From: Odobenus rosmarus divergens
Taxonomy: Eukaryota > Chordata > Mammalia > Carnivora > Odobenidae
Reading direction: 5' to 3'
NCBI RefSeq assembly: GCF_000321225.1
Contig: NW_004451880.1
Span: forward strand, 226,319 to 290,318
DNA: 64,000 bases
Shown here in pieces: positions 36,207-48,127 of this stretch (position 1 is the first letter of the stretch; each line of letters starts with the position of its first letter). The translations under genes and the position numbers were made by a program. The notes under the pieces were generated by a model that had not been told where the DNA came from, made no database searches, and saw only the letters and a list, made by a program, of their open reading frames with translations.

Positions 36207-36530
36207 TGCATTAAATATACATAAACAAGCTTTTTCCAATTAGGTCCTGATTTTGGCATACTGGAGCTGCCCCTGTTGAGCACTTGTGTCTTTGTCAGCT
36301 CAACTAGGCTCTCCAGAGCAAAACTGCTCATTAGAGAAGGCTTGCTTTGGGTGGAAAGTGCTGGACTCTTGTTCCACCACTGCCCAGTCACTGGCCAGGG
36401 GCTGCCCCAGGAAGAGTGTGCCTTTTGCTCCTCCACTGAGGCTAAGTCTGAAGGAACTAACGTCTGGAGACTGATGGTCAACCACGCTTCTCATTCCATC
36501 GATTCCCACTGGCTCAAATCTGACGATCTC

Positions 36531-39500
36531 TTTCATGGGAAAGGTACAGGAAACCTAGGAAATATAAAACAAAACAAAACAATCAGCACATAAGGTCCAT
36601 TCCACTTGTTTTTAGGGAGCTACATTTTTTGGTTTTGTTTGAGGCGTCTTTCCTCCTGTCTGAAAAGCAGCATCGATCTTTGCCAACTTTGCAAAGTGCA
36701 CGCATCTTGGGTTACTAGCTCCAAGCCCACCCCCCGCCCCCCACCACCTTTGGTCTACATCTTGTCAAAAATCTTCACTCACTTCGCACATTCAACAAAA
36801 CAAGCCCTCCTGCCCACATGACATGGCAGAAAAGAAGATTTTTGTCATTCCCGCATCTGTGACCGTTGAGCGGACACCCAGAACACACACTCACTGACTA
36901 GCTTCCCAGCCCAACCAGTGATAAGCCAGGTCAGTCTCCCCTCAAGCACCTGGCACCAGCCCGCACCCAGATTCTCAAAGTCACTCTGACTCGCTTACAC
37001 CACCATCTTGTGTATTTGGTTATCCCAGATGGGATTTATCCCAGTGCTGCCTCAAGGATGCATTTAATAGGGGTCAAAAGGGCTGAGATATTAATATCCT
37101 CGAGTGCACAAAGAAAGAAAACCAAAGCAATTAAATGTCACTAGCAGTTTTTCAAATAGAGCCAACTGTTTTGCTTTAAGACATTTAGGTTGACTACAGG
37201 AGTAAAGTCTTCGTACAGACTAGGCAAGGAGAATGCTTTTCTAGGAGGTCTTAGATTTGCATTTAATCTTAAATCAGCACCCTATAAGCTAGATTTTCTG
37301 TTATGTAGACATGTGCCTTTCAGATGCAAAAGTCCTTTAACATCTGTAAGGAAATCTACGTGGAGGATTCATAATAGTAGTGATAGAGTAGGCTTAATGT
37401 GCAAAACCTACTAAATTATCACAGGTTTGGGGGAAAATATTGAATAAGGTAGACTAATAAATTAGTTCCCCAAGCACTTTTGATCATTTTAGGGCAACTT
37501 GCTCAAAACTGGAATTACGGTTTTTCATACAATGGGCATTTAAATGTCTGGTCAGAGAAAAATCTGGAGTAATTTTTGAATATTTTGTCTTAGTTTATGC
37601 CTTTAGGCTGTTTTCCTCATCCTGAATCAAATCTAACATGTACAATGCCTCTTAAATTATTTGCTTACTGCAAATTTTCATCGGGGCGGGGAGTCTGTCA
37701 CCACCTTCTCCCTCCAAGGACCGTCCTGGGGCCTCATTGGAGGTTTTCAGGACATGGTTTGTTTTTTTTTTCCTGATGAAAGAGCATGCCTTACACTGAT
37801 TACCTTCTTCCCTTTTACAGGACCGTGCCCTGGCCCTATCATGCTGCACAGTGGCATATCAGAGAGAAAAGGGAAGGAATAAAACCTAGAAAAGTTTGAG
37901 AAAGTACCTTTAAATACTTCATGCATACCTGTGAAAAAACCAGCGTAGAGCCTATCTGTGGCAACTGTTCAAAACCAGAGACACACACACACACAAAACG
38001 TTAGTAAAAAACCAACTTCATTTAAATGTTAGAGGCAGCAGCTTTGTTTGCAGTTCTAATCCCATGCGGTGGATGCTAATTCTGTAACATTATACGGTTG
38101 CCTTTTTTTTGGGTACAAAGGTAGAAGGGGGGTTTTCTTTTGTGTTTTTCAGTGCAAAGTGATTCTGATCAGAAAGGACCAAGGTTTCAGCTCCAAGTAC
38201 CTGACATTTCCATCTGAATCTACTTTTTTTTTTTTTTTAAGAGGGGGAAAGAAAGGTCTAGTTTTTCAGGAAAAGAACCTCTCTACGCAATCCTGAAACT
38301 GATCTTTAGATTTTCTTTTCCTTAATCAATAGAAAAAAACTTGATTGCAACCTAATACTTATCTGACTCTAGCGCAGGACTAACTGAATTTTTGGTTTTA
38401 CGAGGAGGGGATTCAGACATCATTTCAGGAATCAGAAATAATTGGCAGCAAGTAGGAGAGAACTGACATGAATTCTTGTTTTACCTAATTTTTGCCTGGT
38501 TTACCAAGATTTGGCTTAATATTTCTGACAGTTCCTCCAGTCTCTACAGAACAGGTTAGTGACATTTTTTCATAAATATAAATACTTAAATGCATCCTCC
38601 TTACTGCTCTCTGAACTGTTTCCCTAAGGGCTTAAGTCTTCACCTCACACGGCGTCTCACTCTGCTACAGCTAGCTACGTGTGATCTCTGCTAGTCTTAC
38701 TACCATTTTCAGCAAATGGACTAATATTCATTATGTGCTTGAGATCTCAGTGTGTCTGTCTGACATTGAAGATTTACAATAAAACTCTCACAGGGTAAAT
38801 CCACTGATTTTCCATGGAAATTTGGCTGGAGAATTGCAATAGCTTCCAATAATAGGAGGAGGGTTTTATTTTTGAGAATTCTGTTGGGAGCAAACTGCAC
38901 GGTCTCCCTCATGCACTTGGTTCTCACGCAGGTGTATGCAGAACTTGGAGCTTGCATGGTGTTTGCGTCTCAGCTTTGTGCAGCGGCACAGACCATCCAT
39001 GCTCCTAATGGAGGGTAAAGGCTGCCAGTTCAACTGATCGTAACTAAGATGAAAACGAGTTCACTTTTGTGATGTTCCTTCTTTAATTAATTTGCTGGAT
39101 TGGCTCCCTACAATAGAGAAGGTGATGGCCAAACTCTCTAACTGCAGAAACACATTGTGCTTTAATCGACTTTTATTTGATCCTGATTGAAAGCTGTTTT
39201 AAATATTAGGAGAGCCAGGTCTTAGAGAGGGTGGATGTTTGTTCTAGAGACACAACACAGGACCTGCATCTTTAGAGTTTGGTCCTATTTCTTGTGCTTG
39301 GTAGCTGCAGGATGGATGGGTTTCCTTTACTCTTTGCCACCCTCATTGATTCCATATAATTTCCTGACAATTTGGATGATCTTGTTATACTTCCAAACTG
39401 GCTTCTTCTAGGGGGAGTCTAATTTGTTCATGAAGCATTGAACTTTTAGGAGGACCTGCCGGCATTTGGGGAATTTCAACCTGACGCAGAAGTGTTGATG

Positions 39501-39626
39501 TTGTTATGTGAATTTATTCTATGATGGTTGTGATGTGTCTTGGGATTTGCCACCAAACACACCTGGTGTTCTATTTACTCTGGCAAGCTGGGGATTTTTT
39601 TTTCTTTTTCTTTTTAAAATTCCAGG
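36531..39626. other. Unique sequence upstream of the first TECTA coding exon
   Basis: This is about 3 kb with few recognisable repeats: a (CA)n at 37,980-37,996 and T-runs at 38,224-38,239. It should contain the TECTA promoter and a 5' non-coding exon if the acceptor at 39,624-39,625 is real. I could not locate a convincing TATA box, CpG island or donor pairing with confidence. Confidence 0.45.
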
Positions 39627-39690
39627 ATGAATTATTCATCATTACTTAGAATTTGGGTCTCTTTCATCTTCGCACTCGTACGGCACCAAG
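39627..39690 (+). CDS. TECTA: TECTA coding exon 1 (signal peptide)
   Basis: Alpha-tectorin is a large secreted, GPI-anchored glycoprotein that organises the striated-sheet matrix of the cochlear tectorial membrane; mutations in people cause deafness. ATG at 39,627 opens 21 codons plus one base: [21 protein letters not shown]. This is a typical signal peptide with a short polar start and the hydrophobic stretch [10 protein letters not shown]; cleavage is expected just after it. The donor is 'caag|gtgagt' (exon end 39,690, phase 1). The ATG is preceded by one base after a polypyrimidine tract and AG (39,624-39,625), so this exon is probably internal. The start agrees with the human protein as I remember it. 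Confidence 0.93.
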
Positions 39691-42600
39691 GTGAGTACTA
39701 CAGAATTCCATAAATCTCTTGATTAGCATGCTCTTGAATTTATAAGGAGCTACTTTGGTTGGAACTGTAATTGTCAGGGCAGGTGTACATGTGTCTGCAG
39801 ATACAACAAGAAAAATGTAAATCAAATTCTGTTGTCAAGGGCAAAATACATTAACTTTGAATGATGTTCACTTACATTCTTACTTTTTCTTATTTGACTT
39901 CAAACACAATTTATATATGCCAGGTTGCCCCATGTTAATGGAAGAGGTCTTCAAAAATAATGCGAATAGTTTTCATTAAATTATATGGTGTAGGTAATGT
40001 GTGCATCCCATACCTGATGACTGATCCCAATTAGGGCATTTAACTGTGCCACAAGTTTTAAAGCATATTCTAAAAATACATTTGTTTCAGCTCAAATCAG
40101 GAAGTCCCGATGGCATTAATGTCTTTAACTTATGAATCAATGGCCTTTTACAATGGCAAAAATCTAAAGCTTTTGAGAAGTGAAACAAGAAAATTCTTCC
40201 CCTCCATGAGTCCTTCTCTGTGTAGCCTTGCCCCGGGGTAGACGAGAGAACACAAACATTTCTTTCTACGATTTTTGTATTTTAGACAAGAAAGATGGGA
40301 AGGTCTATATAGATTTGAAACTTTTATGACTAAAATTCTAAGGCACCTTTCTTTGTTTTGTTTGTTGAGATTAGCTGGCACATGATTACAAGTCTGAGTA
40401 TACAGATCTGTAAGACATGCATGGTCCTAATATTTTTCCAGGGTTGGATAAACTTAAACAGTGATAGCATATAAATGACAATGTAAAACCCCACAATAAT
40501 GAGAGTCCCACGGACTCGAGCCTCCTACTCCTGCTCTAAGAAAATTGTGTTTTATTCAGTGGGGAAAAAAAGTTCTGGGAACATAGTTAAGTTTATTGTG
40601 AAATTCTCAGCCTAAAGCCAGCGTGGGTAGGGATAGTCTTTCTTTCATTAACTCTGATGCTAATGATAGGCCATGCTGTTTACAAGTTCTATTTTTATAA
40701 TAGTAGTGGCTTTGAAGGTAGAAACTACTGTAGATAAAGCACCTTTCTCATTCAATACATATTGACCAAGTATTTACAATATGGGGTATCTTTACTATTT
40801 GTATTCTTAAAATAGAAAAATTTGAGTGGTCCATTCATTCCTGTTTAAAATCATGAACTAGTTAGGATCACTCATGAAGAGAAGAATCTTGCATATTTGC
40901 CTTACTTTTGGAGCAAAGAAAGAAGTTAGGGATAACCTCCATGGACCATACTTTCTTCTCTCCTCCATGAGAGGTATGGATTTTCCTGCTCCTAGGCAGA
41001 TGGGCCAACGCTTCCCAAAACATGAATTAATCTTTTCATTAAAACAATTACAATTCAGTGTGAATTCCAGCTCTTATTCATGCTTGGGCATGACTCCTGA
41101 AATGTTCCCCATGGAGGATAAATCCATGACATGATTTGATTTGTTATTATTAATTTGAGAAAGTACATCGCCCTTCAAATATAATAAGTACCTAGGTATA
41201 ATGCTATATGATAGGGATTATAAAGAGATTAAAAAAAAATCCTACCTTCTAGGAATTTGGAATTTGTTACTTCTGTGTAAATACGAATTTTAAAGAGCCC
41301 TTTTGGCCTACTGATTGTGGCATTAAATAAAGAACGTCAACTCAGGGCCCCTCTAATTACACTAGCTACACTAGCACTCCTTACGATTCAGATTTGGTTG
41401 GCTTCCCAGAAACTTCTGGGGCTTGGGTAACAATGCTTATGCACTAATGAACTGGGCTAGTTTCCCCACTTTCCTCTGATGGTAGCCACTGGAAACAGAT
41501 TAGCTCTCTGACCAGACAGATCTCTCTGGTTCCCTGCTCTAGAAGGAGAAAAGCTGGCCCTTGGCCAGGCACTGCTGTCCTGCTTTCTGGCCACTCTGCA
41601 TTCTCCCTTCCATGAGCGGTTGTATCCTTGAGAAAAATTCCTGAAGGAGCAGGATGGTCCTCGGCCACGTGCTCACCAGCCTCTCAGCTCCATCGGCACA
41701 GAGCGGGGACTTTCCAAGGAAAGGCCCTGACCCGAGAAGGGGGTGTTAGCATCTGGATTACAGTGAGGAGCTACCTCGAGTACTATGGCCAGAAGCCCCT
41801 AATGGATTTGCCACTGTCCCTGAAAACTAACAAACAGTTTAAAGAAAAAGGAAGAAAAGATGATGTTCTATTGTTCTATTTTCATTCAAGAGAAGAAGGG
41901 ATGGCGGCAGAGAAAAGATGCACCCCAAATGTAGGTTATGTCCAAATGCCATTGGACCTGATCATGAGTAACATAGACCCTGGGAAAATTGTTGGATTTC
42001 TCTCACTGAACTGGGTCCCCTTTGCAAGGCTTGGGATGAGAAACTTCTGAGGAATAAGCCAGGTTGCCAGGAAGGGTGGTGGTGTGGTTTACCGGAGGGG
42101 AGCTGTGTGTGTTTGTGCAATGACTCTCACCTTTGACCAGGGTAATGAGTAAAAGCCCCATGCATCCTCTCCCAAGGGTTCTCGGGGCCCAGCCTCCCTT
42201 GTCCCAGAGGCTCCCACGTCTGTCTTTTGTAAACAGGAGCTGGGCAGAGAGCCCTCTCGCAGGGCCAGGGCTCAATGGGGGTCATTCACAGGCCAGTTAC
42301 TATAAACCCTCTCCTCCCACTTCTGTCCTGGTTCCAAATGTTGTTTATTTCCTTCTGGGATCTGGTATCTTCCCCTACTGTGCAGCAGGAGGGAGGGGAC
42401 TCCTTTCAGGAAAAGACACAGTAGTAGAATGCTGGAGCCAATAGGGAGGTTCATAGCCACAGGGCCACCTTCTCTCAACCTGCCTTGTAGTGGGAGATGA
42501 AGCTGTTCTACACCATGCCAGACCAAGAGGCTGGCTCTCAGGGTTCTGAGAGCTCCAGGCTGGGGTGATTTCACAACCTTCCAGCCAGTGTTAACCATTG

Positions 42601-42868
42601 CTGTCTCCAGCATGTATGGAAGCATAGCAATGAAGCCTGAAGTGATTTCTCCTAAGGAGAAATGGCATTGTTCCCATTCTCCCCTTTCCAGAGGCAGAAG
42701 ATAATGCATTGTGTACAGCTTAGGGTTAGGAAAAATGAAAAGGAAGTCTGAACTGCATTTTGTTTGTAAGACTTACTGAAAGAAGCTGGCTTTAGCGGGT
42801 GGGAGGGAAGTAGCTTGCCAAGCAGAAGACGGCTCTGCCATCTATCTAACCACCGTCTCTCTCAACAG
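39691..42868 (+). other. TECTA: TECTA intron 1 (between coding exons 1 and 2)
   Basis: Bounded by gtgagt at 39,691 and 'ctctctctcaacag' ending at 42,868. No further exon or clear repeat recognised. Open frames at 41,628-42,050 (plus) and 42,272-42,709 (minus) have no domain content and are read as chance. Confidence 0.7.
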
Positions 42869-43002
42869 CTGAGCCCAGGGAGCTCATGTATCCATTCTGG
42901 CAGAATGACACCAAAACCCCTAAAGTAGACGATGGAAGCTCATCTGAGATTAAGTTGGCCACCCCCATTTTCTTCTTTGGCGTTCCTTACCGCACCATCT
43001 AT
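42869..43002 (+). CDS. TECTA: TECTA coding exon 2
   Basis: Adds residues 22-66 ([14 protein letters not shown] ... VPYRTIY), the mature N-terminus leading into the NIDO domain. The first two bases complete the Ala codon begun in exon 1. Phase at the end is 0, with donor 'tat|gtaagt'. A potential N-glycosylation sequon (Asn-Asp-Thr) lies in 'WQNDTK'. The length of 134 bases and phase pattern link cleanly to neighbours. Confidence 0.95.
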
Positions 43003-43879
43003 GTAAGTGGAGGGGCAGGCCAGCGGTGGCTCTCTGGCTCTCCCCTTTGTTTGTCATTAAGGAAAACATTTTAAATACCTTCATCCAGGGCTCCAGGAAT
43101 GGAAGATTTATTGGCAGCCAGAACGACAAGTTCTGAGATTTCAGGAGCTGATAGGTTTTATGATTAAGAAAGTCAAAAGTATATTTAATGGCTAATGTTC
43201 ATAGTAGAGGAGTATACAGGGCAATAAATTGCTTTTGCGGGTGATTAAACACAGAAGTGAAGCAGAGGCCCCAATGCCATGAACATTATTTCTGCTACTC
43301 AACAAGATAAAAAGATACACTGAACCACAATAGGAGCAATATCATTTTTCTTTCCCTTCTGGGGGTGTGAAAAGTTTAGGCATCTGCTGTTCTTAGGCTT
43401 CCTACCAATTTGGAACAGAGCCAGAGCATAGTAGAGGGGTAATCAACTATTATATATAAGTTGTTTGCAGAATGGGCTCTCCTTGTTGGGTCTGAGATAT
43501 GCCACGGGGTCCCACCGTCAAACCTGCATGAAGAAATGGTACCGTTTGCTGTCAGAGCCCTCCTGGGCACCTGTGTTCTCAGGCTATTTTTTTTTTTTGG
43601 ATCCTTGAGTTTGTTGCACGTGAGACTGTTGCACATTGAGAAGGTTCAGAGCAACTGAATCTGTCTTTATCTTGGGCTTTAAAGCATGGGGTGAGCCCTA
43701 TGTCCATTCTGTCACACCCTATTCTATTCTGTGTCTTGCCTTGAAGGAAGAGCTGAAACTCCCACGCCTCTGTCTCTGGCCATCGCTGCATCTGGGACCT
43801 CTATATTCTCCAAACTTTGTTGTATAGCTCAGAACTGACTCCCATCAGAAAATAATTCCCTCGTCCATTACCTAACCAG

Positions 43880-44042
43880 TGGTCCTTGAACCTCATTGCC
43901 TCGGTGCCTGTTGGAAATGCTGCTTCTCGGGGCCTACCCGCAACCTGCTGAATCAGAAACTGGGAAGGGAGCCCAGTCATCTGGGTTTTCATGAGCCCTC
44001 CAGGTGATTCTGATGCCCACAAAAGTTTGAGAACGCCTGACC
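43880..44042. mobile_element. MER5A-like hAT-Charlie DNA transposon relic
   Basis: Ends 'cagtggtccttgaacctcat' and 'aaagtttgagaacgcctg' are approximate inverted repeats of each other. The interior 'ctgctgaatcagaaactggg' and 'ccctccaggtgattctgatg' matches the MER5 layout. It is a non-autonomous mammal-wide element with no coding capacity. Confidence 0.8.
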
Positions 44043-44879
44043 TTAACTATGGAATATAATCAAAATACACCGGAGTCAATACCAACTCCCTCTGGTAGTC
44101 TGTGTTTTAAAGACAGCTGCTCCTCCCTAGCAAACATATTGCTCTGGCATCCCAAAATGCCTTTTGGGTTCCACTTACAGCAGAGCCTCCTTGTTCTATA
44201 ATAGCTGATGGTAAGTTTCAGAATGTGTGGAGCTGACTTTGGAGATGAGGGAGGTGGACAGGACCTCCATTCTGGAAGCCTTAGTCTTCCAGCCCTCTAG
44301 AAGATATGTATTTCATTGAGCTCCTCTCTCCTCTGTCATACTATGGAGTCTGAACAATTCTTGCCCTTGCAAAAGGAGGGTCCTTAATTTGGAGCAGACT
44401 TATTTAAGGGCAAATTGTTCCCTGGGTTTCCACTTCTTTGAGTAATGCAATCTTTTTCAAGCCTCTGGGTTGTTCACTATCTCTTGCAGACGATAGATTC
44501 TTAGTGTCCTGGCAGCTGGGTCTCCAGCTTCCTTTCCAAACCCCACACCCTTGCTTCCAAAACAGATTGATGGACCTTTGGCCCAGGTGCTGATAACTTC
44601 ACTCTGGGATCTGGGTCACTGTTAATGTCCATTATATTACTAATTAATAGGAGCATACCAAGCAATTGAAATGTATAGGAAAGTGATCTCCAGGTTTTCT
44701 GTATCCAGGAATTGCAAGTGTCCCCATCCCTGACATTTCTGCGGTTGAAGCCATACAAGCCACAGGGTTAAATCAATCTCGTGGAGCTGCAGACACAGGC
44801 AGAGGCTGAATTGTGTACAGGTCCTGCGTCAATGAAGTATACATATTGGCTGTGATTTGCAGTTTATTTATTTGCAGTC

Positions 44880-44919
44880 ATTAAATGACTAAACCTGTGA
44901 TTAGGTTTAGTCATTTAAT
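44880..44919. repeat. Perfect 17-bp inverted repeat, 6-base loop
   Basis: 'attaaatgactaaacct' at 44,880-44,896 and its exact reverse complement at 44,903-44,919, separated by 'gtgatt'. The flanking bases do not pair, so the stem ends sharply. Origin is unknown: it may be a fold-back transposon remnant or a microduplication in inverted orientation. Confidence 0.9.
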
Positions 44920-45591
44920 AAGCTTACTAAGTCTTTTGCAAATCATGAAGAAATCATCATAGGATAGTCATTTATATATACAATGTAAAGATTTCATGTC
45001 TCCATTTTTATGCAGAAATTATACAAAGAAGGAATCACACTGCAAGAGCTTTCATGGAATTGGGCATCTGTAGGTTGTAACCTCATCCTTGTTCTGGGTA
45101 CAGGGTGGTTGTGAAGTCAATCAAATCAATAGAAGTCCTTTAAATGCCTCATCCAGAGCAAGATATGGTTGATCCTGAGATCTGAGTTCAATAATGGAGT
45201 GTTTGATTTATCTTTTACTGACACTCCTCTTTTGTCATATACTAGGAATCAAGGTCTAATATACAGCTCGACAATTTTTTAATTAAACTTTTTGCTTCCA
45301 TGAGTTTTTTCTGTTTTTCTATCTATTTTGCATCTGTGATGCTGGATCTTTTTTATGGTCCACATTACCTCCTACCTGGCCCAACACACACACATACACA
45401 CACATGCACGCATTTGATAAGTGTAAATAAAGATAGGATAAAGAACATGAAAATGAGACTGATTATTAATAAGAAATGAAGCTGACCACAAATTGAAAGT
45501 GAAAGAAAACCAATGAGTTGTCTGGAAGTAAAGGAACCTCCTAGTTGAGAGATGGAAGCTGGTGCTTGGGGGTTCTAATTCGGTCGCCTAA

Positions 45592-46104
<513 letters not shown>

Positions 46105-47639
46105 TAATGAGTCTTGCCATCCACTTTCCAGGAAACAGAGGGAGCTATCATACCTAACCAGGCCAGCCAGCCGTGATATCTCAGACATGTCATCCCAATC
46201 ACTCATCATTATGAATGTCTACAGAGAGCCCCTCCACAATTTTCTTGCAGTAGGTAGCATTTCTATTTTGCAGGAGAGTGACTGAGGCCCTGCGACCTCA
46301 TCCAGGCCACATGATCAGGGATGCATCAGGAACCCAAAGGTCCTTTATTCTTGCCAGAGGCACAAATGCTTCTCTCCATCGGTTAATTTCCTTCTCCCTC
46401 CCCCACTTTTTTTTTTTTCCTTTTTTCACAAAGCCTGGTAGGAAGAAGAAAATAGAGGGCTGAATTTGGGTACAGTTGACCTGGCTCATTTTATTATGTT
46501 ATGACCTTTTTTTTTTTATTGAGACCAGGTCTGGAATTATTCATATTTGATGCTAATTGAAGTGGGCAGTTAAAGCGTTTCATGAATACAGTTTCAACAT
46601 CTGCTCTGAAATCCCAAATGAGCAGTCAAATAAAAGTCAAATAAGAAAGATTATCACTGGCATTATCGTAGAGATAATCAACTTTCTACATAAAGGGACA
46701 GAACATGGTTTTCACGAACGCCTGTGGCTCGTTTGGGTGACTTTGGCAGTGGAGATATTTGAAGTCATTGACACTTCTCCAACTGTATAATTTACAGTAA
46801 GCAAAGACACTCAAAAATCTGCCCTCTGCTTTCTTAGCATTATTTCCAATTCCATCTGTTTTCTAATTTCCTTGGCAATGAGTCAGTTGTTTAGGGATGG
46901 AATTGAAACTCCTGAGATAGAGACAGAGGTGGACAAGCACAGGACCAGCCATCCCTGGCTGCCCCTCAGTGAGCACAATGTGTTTTAGCACCTTCTGACC
47001 GGAGCATGAAGGTGCACTTTATCGCTAAGAGGTTCTGGAGAACAGAAAGACACAAGTTTAAACAGTGGATGCGTTGGCTGGAAATAACCTCTCAAGAAGC
47101 ATACATTTCCCTCTGTCATGTTATGGATTGCTAACGACTCCTCGGGTGATGTTTTATGTCTTTTAAACCTCATACCCTACAACGTTAAAATGCAGGATAC
47201 CAGTGATCAATAAATTCTAGTGTCAGTCGGGGGAAAAAAAAGGGAAGAAGTGCCCATCAAATGCTGACCACCATTTTTTCAAAAAAACTTCCGTTGGCCA
47301 TAAAAATGGCAAGATAATTTAGATACTTTCTGCTTTATACTTTGGAGTAAATTTCTGGGCTAGGTAAGAACTCTTTCAATGAGGATGAATGAGGTAGCAT
47401 CTAAGTGCTTTGGGCTCCTTGGAGGAAAGACGGTACATGTCCATCCATCTCGATCTTTGAAATTGACTCCTCTCCCATCTCCCATCACCCCAGAACTCCC
47501 CTCCTCTGTAGGAACACACATCATCAGGCCAACTAAGCACTTCTCATGAGAAGTCTCTTAGAGGCAGCGGGTGCCATGGAAGCCCAATAACAAGAGAGAG
47601 GGAAGAGGACACGTTTACTTTAAGGAAGGAAAACTAATA

Positions 47640-47830
47640 TTTATTATTAGTATATTAGTATATTATGTTGGCTGATACACATAAATATTGTGTGTATCAT
47701 CCCACAATGATGTTGTGTGGTAAAGGGAACTCTCTCTGCCTGAAAGGTGAGCGAATAGGCCCAAGAAGTTAAGTGACTCGCCCAAGGGGCAAGCAAAGAG
47801 ATTTGAACCTCACAGGAGGCCAAGCAAGGT
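47640..47830 (+). repeat. MIR element, diverged
   Basis: 'aagttaagtgactcgcccaa' and 'agagatttgaacct' near 47,765-47,810 follow the MIR core. The upstream half is weak and AT-rich. Confidence 0.6.
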
Positions 47831-47937
47831 TCAAACTAACATCTTCTAACTCCCAATTCCTGACCTGGCTCCCCCAGGCATCACTGAAAGTCCTCTAAAT
47901 TATAAAGGGGCTTTTCAAAAATTGAAAACATAGTTTC

Positions 47938-48127
47938 TTTTTTTTAATTAATTAATTTATTTTTTATTATGTTCAATTAGCCAACATATAGTACATCATT
48001 AGCTTTTGATGTAGTGTTCAACGATTAATTAGTTGTGTATAACACCCAGTGCTCATCACCACACGTGCCCTCCTTAGTACCCATCACCTGGTTACCCCAT
48101 CCCCCATCCCCCTCCCTTCTGTCCGAG
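47938..48127 (-). mobile_element. Carnivore L1 3' end, 5' truncated, antisense
   Basis: A T-run then 'attatgttcaattagccaac', 'tgtataacacccagtgctca' and 'cctggttaccccatccccca'. This is the well-known carnivore L1 3' UTR read in reverse. Only about 190 bp was inserted. A target duplication was not obvious. It belongs to a younger L1 lineage than the L1M fragments elsewhere. Confidence 0.88.

Larger units (their letters stand above)
31391..36530 (-). mobile_element. Decayed ERVL-like endogenous retroviral relic, antisense
   Basis: The block differs from its surroundings in composition and is full of broken frames. The minus strand at 34,477-34,262 contains 'TVDYCKLNQA' and, further on, 'NMVSLLELINMDSGTWY', resembling a class III (ERVL) reverse transcriptase. 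The adjacent minus-strand frame 34,756-34,481 reads toward it. Stops and frame changes interrupt everything, so no gene is functional. Possible LTR relics lie at about 31,400-31,720 and 36,250-36,520. No env-like part was seen, as expected for ERVL. Internal limits and subfamily are uncertain. Confidence 0.6.

Noticed and set aside
41628..42050. Plus-strand open frame of 140 codons in TECTA intron 1
   Set aside because: No family resemblance, no plausible splice joins, and does not fit the TECTA reading frame between exons 1 and 2.
42272..42709. Minus-strand open frame of 145 codons in TECTA intron 1
   Set aside because: Chance frame in unique intronic sequence with no domain content.
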